A stretch of 64,000 bases of DNA from the NCBI GenBank assembly GCA_023150945.1, contig JAKLJX010000019.1:1-64000 (forward strand). Direction: 5' to 3'. Within the stretch, counting starts at the first letter, position 1, and each line of letters starts with the position of its first letter. The stretch is from a bacterium (lineage in GTDB: Bacteria > Zhuqueibacterota > Zhuqueibacteria > Zhuqueibacterales > Zhuqueibacteraceae). Below, piece after piece: positions 47,319-56,247 of this stretch. The translations under genes were made by a program, and so were the position numbers. Below the pieces are notes generated by a model. It saw nothing but the letters and a program-made list of their open reading frames with translations. It was not told where the DNA came from and searched no databases.

Positions 47319-50300
47319 TTATCGCACCACTGCCAGCTTGCGCGTGGCTGCGAAGCCTCCGGCTTCCAAATGATAAAAGTAAATTCCACTGCCCACCAGC
47401 CGGCCGTGCCGGTCGAGTCCATCCCAGCGCACGGCGTGATACCCCGCCGGCTGCATGCCCAGCACCAACGCACGAATCTCCTGGCCCAGCGCATTGAGAA
47501 TGCGCAGCCGCACCACGCCGGCCTCCGGCATCTGGTAGGAAATGATCGTGGCGGGATTGCAGGGATTGGGGTGATTCTGCCTCAAGGCAAAAGTCGCCGG
47601 CGGTTTCTCGCCGGTCGCTGCTGCAATGCCGGTCACCACTACGGCCACTTCGTTGGAATGCGGGCTGGAATTACCGCTGCTGTCCGTGGCCGTCACGACA
47701 TAGAACCAGGCCTGGTTCGGCGCCGCGCTTGCATCCTCGTACCAGGCCGCACGCGTGTTGGCCAGCGCCGGGCTGGAATAGTCACCGCTGGTATGGCTGC
47801 GCAGGATCGTGTAGAACGCCGGAATCTCATTGGGTGGCGGATTCCAATGCAGCGTGATGCCGGCCGCGGTGATTTGCGCCTCCAGCTCATGCGGCGCTGC
47901 CGGCGGCAGGTTGTCCACCGAAGTTCCGCTCACAATGTTGGAGTTCGCAAACACCTCGGGGTTGGCCGCGTGGCCGGAAACGTAAAACGCAGTGGCGATG
48001 CCGTCACCGCGTGTTCGCGCGATGAAATGATAGCTCGAATCTCCGCGCGCGGGCAGCGTGCCCACCGGTTCCCAGGTCAGGCTGGCAGCGGCCCTGCTGC
48101 GATGAGACTTGCCGGTTGTATCTTGCGGCAGGCCGCGCCAAATTCTGTAGTATGAGATGGCCGCACCGCTTGCAGCGTCATCAGCCGGTGCCGCTGACCA
48201 CAGGAGTTGAACCTGCTTGCCCTGGTCTTCGGGAACATCGCTAACGCTGCGCAACTGCGGCGGCTGCAAGCTCCGGCCTGAAAGGGCGATTTGCCACAAG
48301 AGCCAAAAACCGTCGCCCCGACTTTCATAGCGGAAGCGAATCGCCACATTCCGCCGGCCGGCCGCCAGCGGCGTGAGATCCAATGCCGCCGGATTCATCG
48401 GCGCAATCACGATCGTTGTATCGCTGTACTTGATGCCCGTTTGCGGATCCGTGCCCAAGCGCTGATCGAACACCTCGTTCCAAGTCTGCCCGCTGTCACT
48501 GCTGACTCCCACGGCGAGGCGCGAGTAGGTTGCGCCGCCGGCTGCCAAGCCTTTGAAGCTCAGGCGGGCGTTCGCAGCCGCGTTGCTGAAGTCCAGATCG
48601 GGAATAATCAGATCTTCCACCTGGTGCCGTCCGGCAGCGTCGGCCAGAATCAGCGCGCCACGGAAGTCATAATGCGGACTGCGACCGGTATGCCAGGTCG
48701 CCGCGCCGGCTGCGCCGTGGGATTGCACCTGCAAACCCATGCGTTGCAGAGTTGCCGGAGTGGAATCGAATGGCGCCTCCTCCAGATTTGCCGCAAACAC
48801 GAGCTGCTCCGGCAGTACCAGCAGTCGCGAATAGGCGCCGGCACGCAGGCGGGCATCGTCATCCTGCAGCACGCTGGTGGTATCGTTGAACGCTGCTTCA
48901 TCCCCGCCGGCGTGAGTGTAAGCCGTGAGGGTGTAGAGTCCGGGTGCTTCCGGCGTCCAGGTTTGCTGCGCCGGAATGACGGCAGTGCTGTCCGGCAAGA
49001 GCAATTGTGCCGATGCGCCGCTGAGCTGAAAAACACCCTTGCCGGTGGAATCGCGCACCGTCGCCTGCCAGGTGAGGTTGGTTTGATATTCGAGTCCGGT
49101 GTTCGCCACCTTGAGGCCGAAGCGCAGTGCGCGTCCAACCACGGCTGGAAACGGTGCAACGATCTCCACGGCGGCCACATCGCGATCGGGCTTGGCAATG
49201 CCGCTCACCGTGATATCGTCAATTTGAATGCCGCGGCGTGGCAGCGAAGTTTTGGAGGCAACATAGACCAGGCCCAGGCGAATGCTGTCTCCCGGCACCA
49301 CCGACCCATTCGAGCCTGCGAGCAGATCAATGCCGAGCCAACCGGGAGCGATGATGGCCCAGGCAGGTGCGGGATTGGGAATGCCTTGCAAGACGGCAAG
49401 CTGATTCCCCGGCGCAAAGCCGGCGCGCACCATGCGCGTCTCGCCGGTTTCGCCGCCGTTGTCGGAGAAGAGCGTTGTGCTGCCGGCCGTGACTTTGATC
49501 TCGTCGAGCGCGAACACGGTGCCCGGCGCGACGATGGAAAAATCGCCGCTGTGGGTGAAACGGATTCTCACTTTGGTGCCGATGAACGCGGCGAGATTCA
49601 AGGAATAGGACTTCCAGGCAGCGCCGGCCTCGCCGCCGGTGAAAGCAATCAGCGTTTTGTAGCCGGCAAAATTGTCGCTGGAGACTTCGACGGTGTTGTA
49701 ATCAAAATTCGCCTCGGTGAAAGACTGATAGAGAAACGACAACCGCACCGGCTCCGCTGCGCGCGTGAGATCAATTTCCGGCGTGATGAGAAACTGCCGG
49801 AGGAATTCCGTGTAGTGGCCGGTGTCGGGAACAGTGCAGCGCCAGGCACTGCGGCCGGCGCCGGGATTGCGGCTGTCAAAGGCCCACAGCGTTTCCGCGC
49901 GACCGGCGTAAATCCGCAATTGTGCCTCGGGATCGGGTGCGTCCCAATCCAGCGCAAAGCTCAGGTTCACATGACGCAGCCTGCCGCCGGTTTCCGCGAG
50001 AATCTCCGGCAGCCGGATAACCGGCGAGAGCAACATGTCGGTTTGAATCGCAGCCGCCTCGGTTTCCCGCCAACTGCGGCTGCCGCTGTTGGCATTGCCG
50101 ATGATGAGTTGCCAGTCGCTTTTCCCTGCGTTGGCGAAGCCGTCTTCCTGCGGGGTGCTGCCCCAACCGGCGGAGACCTGCCAGGCCATTGCGCCCCCCT
50201 CGAAATTATCGTGAAAGATCACTGGCATGGGCGCGCCGGCAGAGGCGCTGCCGGCAGGGCGGTTGAGGCGCTGCCAGTGTTCCAGATCTTTGAGTTTGGT

Positions 50301-50411
50301 AATTTTTTCTTCTCGTTGCCGGTCGCGTTTCAGATCACCCGCCAGAGTTTCGGCAAGATTTGTGAAGAGGGCGAGCAACAGCACGGGCAGGCAGACGATG
50401 AGGCGCGGCAT
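47319..50411 (-). CDS. Large secreted protein with jelly-roll and Fn3-like domains and FlgD/T9SS-type tail
   Basis: A 1,030-aa exported protein. The signal peptide begins at the ATG at 50411, with AGGAG 7 nt upstream. Domains read as beta-sandwich modules seen in immune-inhibitor-A/MAM-like proteins (about 65-440: NFEGGAMAWQVSAGWGS, VRIRFTHSGDFSIVAPGTVF, ALDEIKVTAGS), a CARDB-like module (about 430-530), further jelly-roll modules, two fibronectin type III-like domains (about 740-930), then the tail LRQNHPNPCNPATIISY and VRWDGLDRHG near the C-terminus (about 945-1030). The tail pattern fits surface secretion systems of this phylum. No protease motif is seen. Confidence 0.85.
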   Translation of the reverse strand: MPRLIVCLPVLLLALFTNLAETLAGDLKRDRQREEKITKLKDLEHWQRLNRPAGSASAGAPMPVIFHDNFEGGAMAWQVSAGWGSTPQEDGFANAGKSDWQLIIGNANSGSRSWRETEAAAIQTDMLLSPVIRLPEILAETGGRLRHVNLSFALDWDAPDPEAQLRIYAGRAETLWAFDSRNPGAGRSAWRCTVPDTGHYTEFLRQFLITPEIDLTRAAEPVRLSFLYQSFTEANFDYNTVEVSSDNFAGYKTLIAFTGGEAGAAWKSYSLNLAAFIGTKVRIRFTHSGDFSIVAPGTVFALDEIKVTAGSTTLFSDNGGETGETRMVRAGFAPGNQLAVLQGIPNPAPAWAIIAPGWLGIDLLAGSNGSVVPGDSIRLGLVYVASKTSLPRRGIQIDDITVSGIAKPDRDVAAVEIVAPFPAVVGRALRFGLKVANTGLEYQTNLTWQATVRDSTGKGVFQLSGASAQLLLPDSTAVIPAQQTWTPEAPGLYTLTAYTHAGGDEAAFNDTTSVLQDDDARLRAGAYSRLLVLPEQLVFAANLEEAPFDSTPATLQRMGLQVQSHGAAGAATWHTGRSPHYDFRGALILADAAGRHQVEDLIIPDLDFSNAAANARLSFKGLAAGGATYSRLAVGVSSDSGQTWNEVFDQRLGTDPQTGIKYSDTTIVIAPMNPAALDLTPLAAGRRNVAIRFRYESRGDGFWLLWQIALSGRSLQPPQLRSVSDVPEDQGKQVQLLWSAAPADDAASGAAISYYRIWRGLPQDTTGKSHRSRAAASLTWEPVGTLPARGDSSYHFIARTRGDGIATAFYVSGHAANPEVFANSNIVSGTSVDNLPPAAPHELEAQITAAGITLHWNPPPNEIPAFYTILRSHTSGDYSSPALANTRAAWYEDASAAPNQAWFYVVTATDSSGNSSPHSNEVAVVVTGIAAATGEKPPATFALRQNHPNPCNPATIISYQMPEAGVVRLRILNALGQEIRALVLGMQPAGYHAVRWDGLDRHGRLVGSGIYFYHLEAGGFAATRKLAVVR

Positions 50412-51195
50412 TGCGGAACTCCTGCGGTATGAGCAGCGGACGGGTTGTTTGTCGTGCAGAGCTGGCGTGCAAACAGGCGGCGCGCCGGAGAGCGCGCGTC
50501 GCCCGGCGGACCGGGCGTTCAACCGCGCTGGCGCGTGTCCGACCGGGTCAGTTTGCATAAGCATATATCTACCAGCAAAGCGGCCTACTGCAGCAGGCGG
50601 CCGCGGTCAGGAGTGACAAATCGCGGCCGTCTGGACGCTTGCGCCGGCGTCCGGCCCCTCGGTGCAATGGTTTCGCTGTGATCGAGTCGGGTCATGAGGC
50701 ACAATGTTTCGCTTGGCATCAAAGCGCTTTTTTGTTATTTTGCCGGCCATTCGAACTGGGGAAATCGGGCGGAAATTGACGAGAGCTGAGGAGGACGTTC
50801 TCCGCGCGGCACTGACTTGACCAGGTCGAGTGAAAAAGCTCACTTCGCAGCGCGAACAAACAGCAACTCAAAGAGAATTGCCAACGGAAAGAAGCAAGCC
50901 GAGCGATGGAAAAGGTTTCTATCAGTTGGAAATACTGCTTTGCGGTTGAGGCAACAATTTCCCGTTCAAGGAGCCAACTTCCCACTCCTGTCAAAAGAGG
51001 GGAGTCTTAACCATTCTATTGATTCGCTTCTCTCTTCTCTCTCAGAAGCGGCGGCTGGACAAAGCGAGTTGTTGCGCAGCAACAAACCCGATTTGACCTT
51101 CTCAAGCGAATCGAGCGGGCCAGGCACTTTCACGCTTCTCGTTTGCCTGCGTCAGGCAGAAGAAATCAGTCTTTCACCATAACTCGAGGCAGAAG
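50412..51195. other. Divergent intergenic region with GC-rich hairpins
   Basis: About 780 nt between the divergent secreted protein and thiolase genes. A perfect hairpin, CGCCCGG with a 4-nt loop, lies at 50500-50517 next to other GCGCGC palindromes. The part from about 50800 on is less GC-rich and probably holds the thiolase promoter. A 121-codon plus-strand frame at 50817-51182 has no ribosome site or domain-like sequence and is not called. Confidence 0.5.
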
Positions 51196-52383
51196 ATGAG
51201 TACTCCGGAAGTGGTTTTTCTCAGCGGTGTGCGCACGCCGTTTGGCGCGTTTGGCGGCGCGCTCAAAGACTTGACCGCCACTCAGTTGGGCGTGATTGCC
51301 GCCAAGGCCGCGATTGCCCGTGCCGGCATCAGTGCCGCCGAGGTCGAGCACGTGATCTTCGGCAATGTCATGCAAACCTCACAGGATGCGATTTACCTGG
51401 CGCGCCACGTGGGTCTGCAGGCCGGCTGCCGCATCGAAACCCCGGCACTCACAGTGAATCGGCTGTGCGGCTCGGGTTTCGAAGCCATTGTGCAAGGCGC
51501 GCGCTTGCTGCAGCTCGGCGAGGCGGAAGTTGTTTTAGTGGGCGGCACCGAAAGCATGAGTCAGGCGCCGCATGTCATTCGCGGCGCGCGTTGGGGCCTG
51601 CGATTGAATGCCGGCAAGCTCGAAGATTACTTGTGGGAATCGCTGCTGGACGCACAATGCGGCTTCACCATGGCGCAGACCGCGGAAAATCTCGCGGACA
51701 AGCATGGCATCAGCCGGCTGGCTTGCGACGAGTTTGCCCTGCAAAGTCAGCAGCGGGCCGCCGCCGCCTGGGAGCGCGGCCTCTTCCAGGAGGAAGTCGT
51801 ACCGGCCGAATTGCCCGGCAAGAAAGGCAGCGTCACACACTTTCAGCGCGACGAACATCCCCGCCCCGACACCACCCTCGAAATCTTGTCGAAGCTCGCG
51901 CCTTATTTCAAGAAAGACGGCACCATCACCGCGGGCAATGCCAGCGGCATGGTTGACGGTGCGGCGGCCATGGTCATGATGACGGCAACGGCGGCGGCCC
52001 AGCGCGGTTTGCAGCCGCTCGGCCGGCTGGTGAGTTGGGGTTTCGCCGGGGTGGAGCCGAGTTTGATGGGTATTGGACCGGTGCCGGCCAGCCGGCAAGC
52101 GCTGCAACGTGCCGGCCTCCAATTGAAGGCGATGGATTTGGTGGAAATCAACGAAGCGTTTGCGCCGCAATACCTGGCGGTCGAAAAAGAGTTGGGATTG
52201 AATCGCGCGACCACCAATGTCAACGGCGGCGCGATTGCCATTGGCCATCCGCTCGCGGCCAGCGGCACGCGCTTGACGCTGACGATTCTGCACGAGCTGC
52301 GCCGGCGCCGGCAGAAATACGGCCTGGCCTCGGCCTGCATCGGCGGCGGGCAGGGCGCGACGGTGATCGTGGAAGTGAAGTAG
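51196..52383 (+). CDS. Acetyl-CoA acetyltransferase (thiolase)
   Basis: A 395-aa thiolase of normal length. The acyl-accepting cysteine is C91 (VNRLCGSGFEA), the base His is H351 (AIGHPLAASG) and the second catalytic cysteine is C381 (ASACIGGGQG). It condenses or cleaves acyl-CoA; the biosynthetic versus degradative direction and chain length are not clear, as no partner fatty-acid or PHB genes are adjacent. GAGG lies 6 nt before the ATG. The gene stands alone. Confidence 0.95.
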   Translation: MSTPEVVFLSGVRTPFGAFGGALKDLTATQLGVIAAKAAIARAGISAAEVEHVIFGNVMQTSQDAIYLARHVGLQAGCRIETPALTVNRLCGSGFEAIVQGARLLQLGEAEVVLVGGTESMSQAPHVIRGARWGLRLNAGKLEDYLWESLLDAQCGFTMAQTAENLADKHGISRLACDEFALQSQQRAAAAWERGLFQEEVVPAELPGKKGSVTHFQRDEHPRPDTTLEILSKLAPYFKKDGTITAGNASGMVDGAAAMVMMTATAAAQRGLQPLGRLVSWGFAGVEPSLMGIGPVPASRQALQRAGLQLKAMDLVEINEAFAPQYLAVEKELGLNRATTNVNGGAIAIGHPLAASGTRLTLTILHELRRRRQKYGLASACIGGGQGATVIVEVK

Positions 52384-52576
52384 GCGCCGATCGGAGCGGC
52401 AGATCCGCGCTGCGCTTTGGCGATGAGGAAAGTATTGCCGGCGCCCCAACCCGGGAGACGCCGGCATCATCAAACACAGAGTGGCGCACTTAGAAACGCT
52501 GTCGACTCAACTGGAATCCCATCGAAGCAATCTGTGTTTTTTCGGTGGGATTTTGCTTTGGTGGGCAAAATGGAGT

Positions 52577-53800
52577 TCAGAAGCGATGAGAGAGATTTGC
52601 TTCTGATTGGGGGACGAGTCTCGCAAAGCGCGGTTCTGCCGACAGCGCGGGCGAATCGATTGGCGCCATGGGCAGCAGCACGTGAAACGCGGAGCCTTGT
52701 TGCGGCACGCTGGTGACTTTGATGCCGCCGCCGTGCGCCTCGGCGATCGCGCGCGCCAGCGGCAGCCCAATCCCCAAGCCGCCGCCCAAAAATCCCGTGG
52801 CGCTCGAGCTGTGCAGATCGGTGTTTTGCACTTCGTAGAATTTTTCGAAAATCCTGCCTAATTCCTCCGTGGCAATACCCACCCCGCTGTCCTTCACGGT
52901 GATCACCCAAAACTCATGGTCGTGCGTCAGCGCAATGTCGATCGTGCCGCCGTCGGGCGTGAACTTAATCGCGTTTTGCACCAGCTCGGCGAGCATGAGT
53001 TTGATCTTGAGGCGATCAGCGGCGAGGCTGCAGTTTCTGCCGGCGGCCTGCCAATTCACATTTTGGTTGCGCGCGCGCGCGGCCAGCCGGAATTCTTGCA
53101 CCACTTGGGTGATGACCGCCGGCAGGTCGACGCGCTCGCGGCGGAGCTGCCAGACTTTGTGCTCGAGGTAAAGAAGATTGGTCATGTCGGTGACGATCTG
53201 CTCGACGTCCGCGACCGCGGCGTGCAACACTTGCATGCATTCCGCCCGTTCCGCTTCGCTCAGCTCGTTTTGCCGGGCCTCGCTGAGAATGGCGAGATAG
53301 CCCTTGAGATGACTGACCGGCGTGCGCAGCTCGTGGGAGGCGATGGCAATGAATTTGTCTTTCATCACCTGCAGTTCGCGCAGTTTTTCGTTGGCGCGCT
53401 TCAGCAGCAAGTTTTCCTGGCTGAGGTGGATTTTCTCGCGGCATTTGGCGACCGCCAGCCGGATTTGATCCGCCTTGAGCGGCTTGAGCAGGAAATCGAA
53501 CGCGCCCTGCTTGAGCGCGGCCACCGCGACTTCGATGGTGGCGTAACCGGTCATGATAATTACTTCGAGATGGGGAAAATCGCGCTTGACGGCTTTGAGC
53601 AACTCCATGCCGTCCATCGCGGGCATCTTGAGATCGGTGAGCACGATTTCCACGCCGGGGTGAGTGCGCAACAATTCCAGCGCGAGCAGGCCGTTTTCGG
53701 CGGCCAGCACTTCGCAGTCGCTGCGCTCCAGGGTCAATTGGCAGACGTGCCGCACGACGCGCTCGTCGTCGGCCACCAACAGTTTGGTCCGGTTTGCCAT
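52577..53800 (-). CDS. Soluble receiver-histidine kinase hybrid
   Basis: A 407-aa protein without membrane helices. The N-terminal receiver has phospho-acceptor D56 (VLTDLKMPAMDGM) and K106 (DFLLKPLK). A helical linker leads to a HisKA domain with H156 in ASHELRTP and an ATPase domain with AELVQNAIKFTPDGG, DSGVGIA and GGGLGIGLPLA. The receiver-before-kinase order suggests that it is controlled by another kinase and signals to a separate regulator. No output domain is present. It is the second gene after the TPR protein on the same strand. Confidence 0.93.
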   Translation of the reverse strand: MANRTKLLVADDERVVRHVCQLTLERSDCEVLAAENGLLALELLRTHPGVEIVLTDLKMPAMDGMELLKAVKRDFPHLEVIIMTGYATIEVAVAALKQGAFDFLLKPLKADQIRLAVAKCREKIHLSQENLLLKRANEKLRELQVMKDKFIAIASHELRTPVSHLKGYLAILSEARQNELSEAERAECMQVLHAAVADVEQIVTDMTNLLYLEHKVWQLRRERVDLPAVITQVVQEFRLAARARNQNVNWQAAGRNCSLAADRLKIKLMLAELVQNAIKFTPDGGTIDIALTHDHEFWVITVKDSGVGIATEELGRIFEKFYEVQNTDLHSSSATGFLGGGLGIGLPLARAIAEAHGGGIKVTSVPQQGSAFHVLLPMAPIDSPALSAEPRFARLVPQSEANLSHRF

Positions 53801-54028
53801 GAGGCCAGGTTTGTTTGATCGATGTGCGCGCCGGGATTTGCGGCAGGCGGCACGATTTCTTTCGCCGGGATGAGCGGCATTTGCAGGATTTGAAATCTTG
53901 GCCTTACAAATGCAATGCCATTGCCGAGCAAGGCAGACCGGAGCGGTTTTGTTGCAGCGTTTTAACTTTATCCGCGGGGAGGGAGCGCTTGGCCGCGCCG
54001 AAAGCCACAGGCGCGACGGCCCAATCGG

Positions 54029-54697
54029 TTAAAGGTGCGAGGCTTTGCGTTTCGGCTGGCGGAGCTTGGGAGGCTGTGTGCGGGCGGTGGAGCGCGCCTT
54101 GTGACGCTTCGCGTTTTCCTGTTTCTCGAATTCGCGGGCAACTTCGTGGATGAATTGCACGACTTCATCATCCGGTTTGAGCGCCATGGCTTCTTCGCTG
54201 CAAATCATCGCGGCGCCGGCATTGCCGCGCATCATGTAGGCGAAGGACAGGTCTGCCAGAAAGCGTTCGTTGGTGGGATCGAGTTTGATCGCCTGCTTCA
54301 TCAAATCAAAGCCGCGCTCGTGCTCGCCGCGCTCGTCGAGCATTTTGCCCAGGTAGTGAATGGCGGCGGGATGCTCCGGAAAACGCTGATAGAGCTTTTG
54401 AATCATCTCCCACGCTTCTTCCTGCCGGCCGGCCAGGCACAGGCAGTTGGCCAGTTGCACGTAATGCTCGACGCCCTCCGGATTCATCTTGACGGCGGCA
54501 GCGAGATATTTTTCCGCGGCGGCAATCTCTCCCGCGCCGATGTAAAGGCGGCCGATGTATTCGCACACTATGGCACGCGCCATGGTGGGGATGTTGTCGT
54601 CGGCCAGGATGGTTTGATAGATGGCCATCGCCTTCTCAAACTCCCCGTCTTCCCACAGTTGCTCTGCCTCGGCAAAACGCTTGTCATCTTTGCGCAT
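54029..54697 (-). CDS. TPR-repeat protein
   Basis: A 222-aa soluble protein made mainly of tetratricopeptide repeats (about 5-185; for example EAEQLWEDGEFEKAMAIYQ, AAEKYLAAAVKMNPEGVEHY, FDLMKQAIKLDPTNERFL). The C-terminus is Lys/Arg/Gln-rich and probably flexible. There is no signal peptide. TPR proteins are protein-interaction scaffolds; being 228 nt upstream of the receiver-kinase it may be part of the same signalling path (inference). Confidence 0.8.
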   Translation of the reverse strand: MRKDDKRFAEAEQLWEDGEFEKAMAIYQTILADDNIPTMARAIVCEYIGRLYIGAGEIAAAEKYLAAAVKMNPEGVEHYVQLANCLCLAGRQEEAWEMIQKLYQRFPEHPAAIHYLGKMLDERGEHERGFDLMKQAIKLDPTNERFLADLSFAYMMRGNAGAAMICSEEAMALKPDDEVVQFIHEVAREFEKQENAKRHKARSTARTQPPKLRQPKRKASHL

Positions 54698-55173
54698 CTT
54701 TCTTCCCTAATTTCGAGAACTCGAGTCCCTTTTTGAAGACGGCCTTCGTCCTGAGGGGAGAACCCGCCGTTTTGCAGACGGTTACGAATTGTCCTTTACA
54801 TGCGCGGGCTGATCTTCGCGTAAGTGAATCATGATTTCAATCCGGAGGAGGGAGTATCTTCGCGCGCGCCGGCACGTCATCGCGACATTTGTCCGGCGGC
54901 GCAAGAATAATAAAAAATAACGCGCGAGTCAAGATAATCATTGTTCAAAATGCCTCACAGTCGCCCTGGCGTTCGCCGGCTGTCGAAATGATGTGACTAT
55001 CGGTATGGTATTTGCCTTTTTTCGCGGCGGTCTCGCACGCATTGGCTGGCAAGACCAGGGCAATTGTTACATCCCGTTCACGAATCTCTCCAAAATCCGC
55101 TGAAAACAATTGCCGCGGTTTGGAGCAAACGCGGATTCGTGCTGCTTGGCCTTTTCATCATTGCGATTTGGTA
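54698..55173. other. Divergent intergenic region
   Basis: About 475 nt between divergent TPR genes. It includes a strongly AT-rich tract around 54900-54955. The frame upstream of 55174 stays open but has no ribosome site. The region should carry promoters in both directions, including that of the envelope locus. No clear promoter hexamers could be assigned. Confidence 0.45.
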
Positions 55174-56247
55174 ATGACCCAAAACCGTCTCAACATCGAA
55201 CAGCCTGCCTCACAAGCGATCAAAACCCTGGCAGCGTTGCTGTGTGCGCTCGCCCTCTTCACCACCGCCTGTCAAAATCAATTGCTTAAGCAAGCCGAGT
55301 TCTTTGAGCGCAGCGGCCAGCCGGACAAATCGGAAATCGCGCTGTTGCGCCATCTCCAGGACCACCCCAATGATGCCCGGGCACGCTTCTGGCTTGCTGA
55401 GCTGCAAGGCAGCCAAAAGAAATTCGCCGACATGGTGACGGCCCTGGCGCACGTGGAAGAGCAGGATCGCCGCTGGCGCGAGGCCGCGCTCAATCTCAAA
55501 GAGAAATACTGGCGGGAAAATTACAATGAAGGCGTCCGTTCGCTGGCGCTGACACAGATTCCCGAAGCGGTCGTTGCGTTGCGTCATGCCGTCGCGATTC
55601 TGCCCGAGCGCCACGCGGCCTATCCGCTGCTGGGCGCCGCGCTGCTGGCGAATCAGCAACGCAATGAAGCGCGTGCGGCCTTTGAGCAGGCGCGCCGCCT
55701 CGACCCTGACGATCTCGATTCCCGGCATGCTTTGTTGCGCCTGCATTTTGACAGCGGACGTTACCCGGAGACCATCGCCCTCAGCGAAGAAATCCTGCGG
55801 CGGTTCCGCGATGACTTGTCCGCCTTGCGCGCCGCCGCGCTCGCGCTCGAGCGTATGGCCGGCGCCGCCCACAGCGATTCGCTCAACGCCGCTGCAGAAG
55901 CCGCGCTCAAACGGCTGCTGCTGCTCTCCATGAGTGTGGAGGATTTTGCCGCGCTCGGCGGCCACTACTATCGCCGCGGCGATTACCGCAGCGCCGCCCT
56001 CCAGTTCGAAGAGGCCGCCCGCCTGGAGCGCGGCAACAAAGACGTGCTGCGTTATCTCGGCGATTGTGCCTGGCAGCTCGGTGATTTTGCGGCCATGGCC
56101 AAATGGTACACGCGGCTGCTGCTCAGCCAGCCCGCTGATGTGGAAGCCGTAAAAAATCTCCTGATTGCCGAACAAGCGCTGGGCCGCACCGCTGAAGTCG
56201 AACGGCTGAAAGCGCAGCTTCAACAGTTGCAGGGAAGCATCGAATGA
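55174..56247 (+). CDS. TPR lipoprotein, first gene of an envelope locus
   Basis: A 357-aa protein with an N-terminal hydrophobic segment ending in ALFTTAC, a likely lipobox (Cys at about residue 33) after a long n-region. The rest consists of TPR repeats (about 40-350: QAEFFERSGQPDKSEIALL, ARAAFEQARRLDPDDLDSRH, GGHYYRRGDYRSAALQFEEA). The stop overlaps the next gene in an ATGA, so the two are coupled. By analogy with TPR lipoproteins of gliding and T9SS loci it could be an envelope assembly factor; this is inference. No strong ribosome site is visible. Confidence 0.82.
   Translation: MTQNRLNIEQPASQAIKTLAALLCALALFTTACQNQLLKQAEFFERSGQPDKSEIALLRHLQDHPNDARARFWLAELQGSQKKFADMVTALAHVEEQDRRWREAALNLKEKYWRENYNEGVRSLALTQIPEAVVALRHAVAILPERHAAYPLLGAALLANQQRNEARAAFEQARRLDPDDLDSRHALLRLHFDSGRYPETIALSEEILRRFRDDLSALRAAALALERMAGAAHSDSLNAAAEAALKRLLLLSMSVEDFAALGGHYYRRGDYRSAALQFEEAARLERGNKDVLRYLGDCAWQLGDFAAMAKWYTRLLLSQPADVEAVKNLLIAEQALGRTAEVERLKAQLQQLQGSIE

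Noticed and set aside
48291..50432. Plus-strand 713-codon open frame
   Set aside because: Antisense shadow of the large secreted protein.
50817..51182. 121-codon plus-strand frame upstream of thiolase
   Set aside because: No ribosome site, random-looking composition and a Ser/Leu-rich translation; treated as leader DNA.
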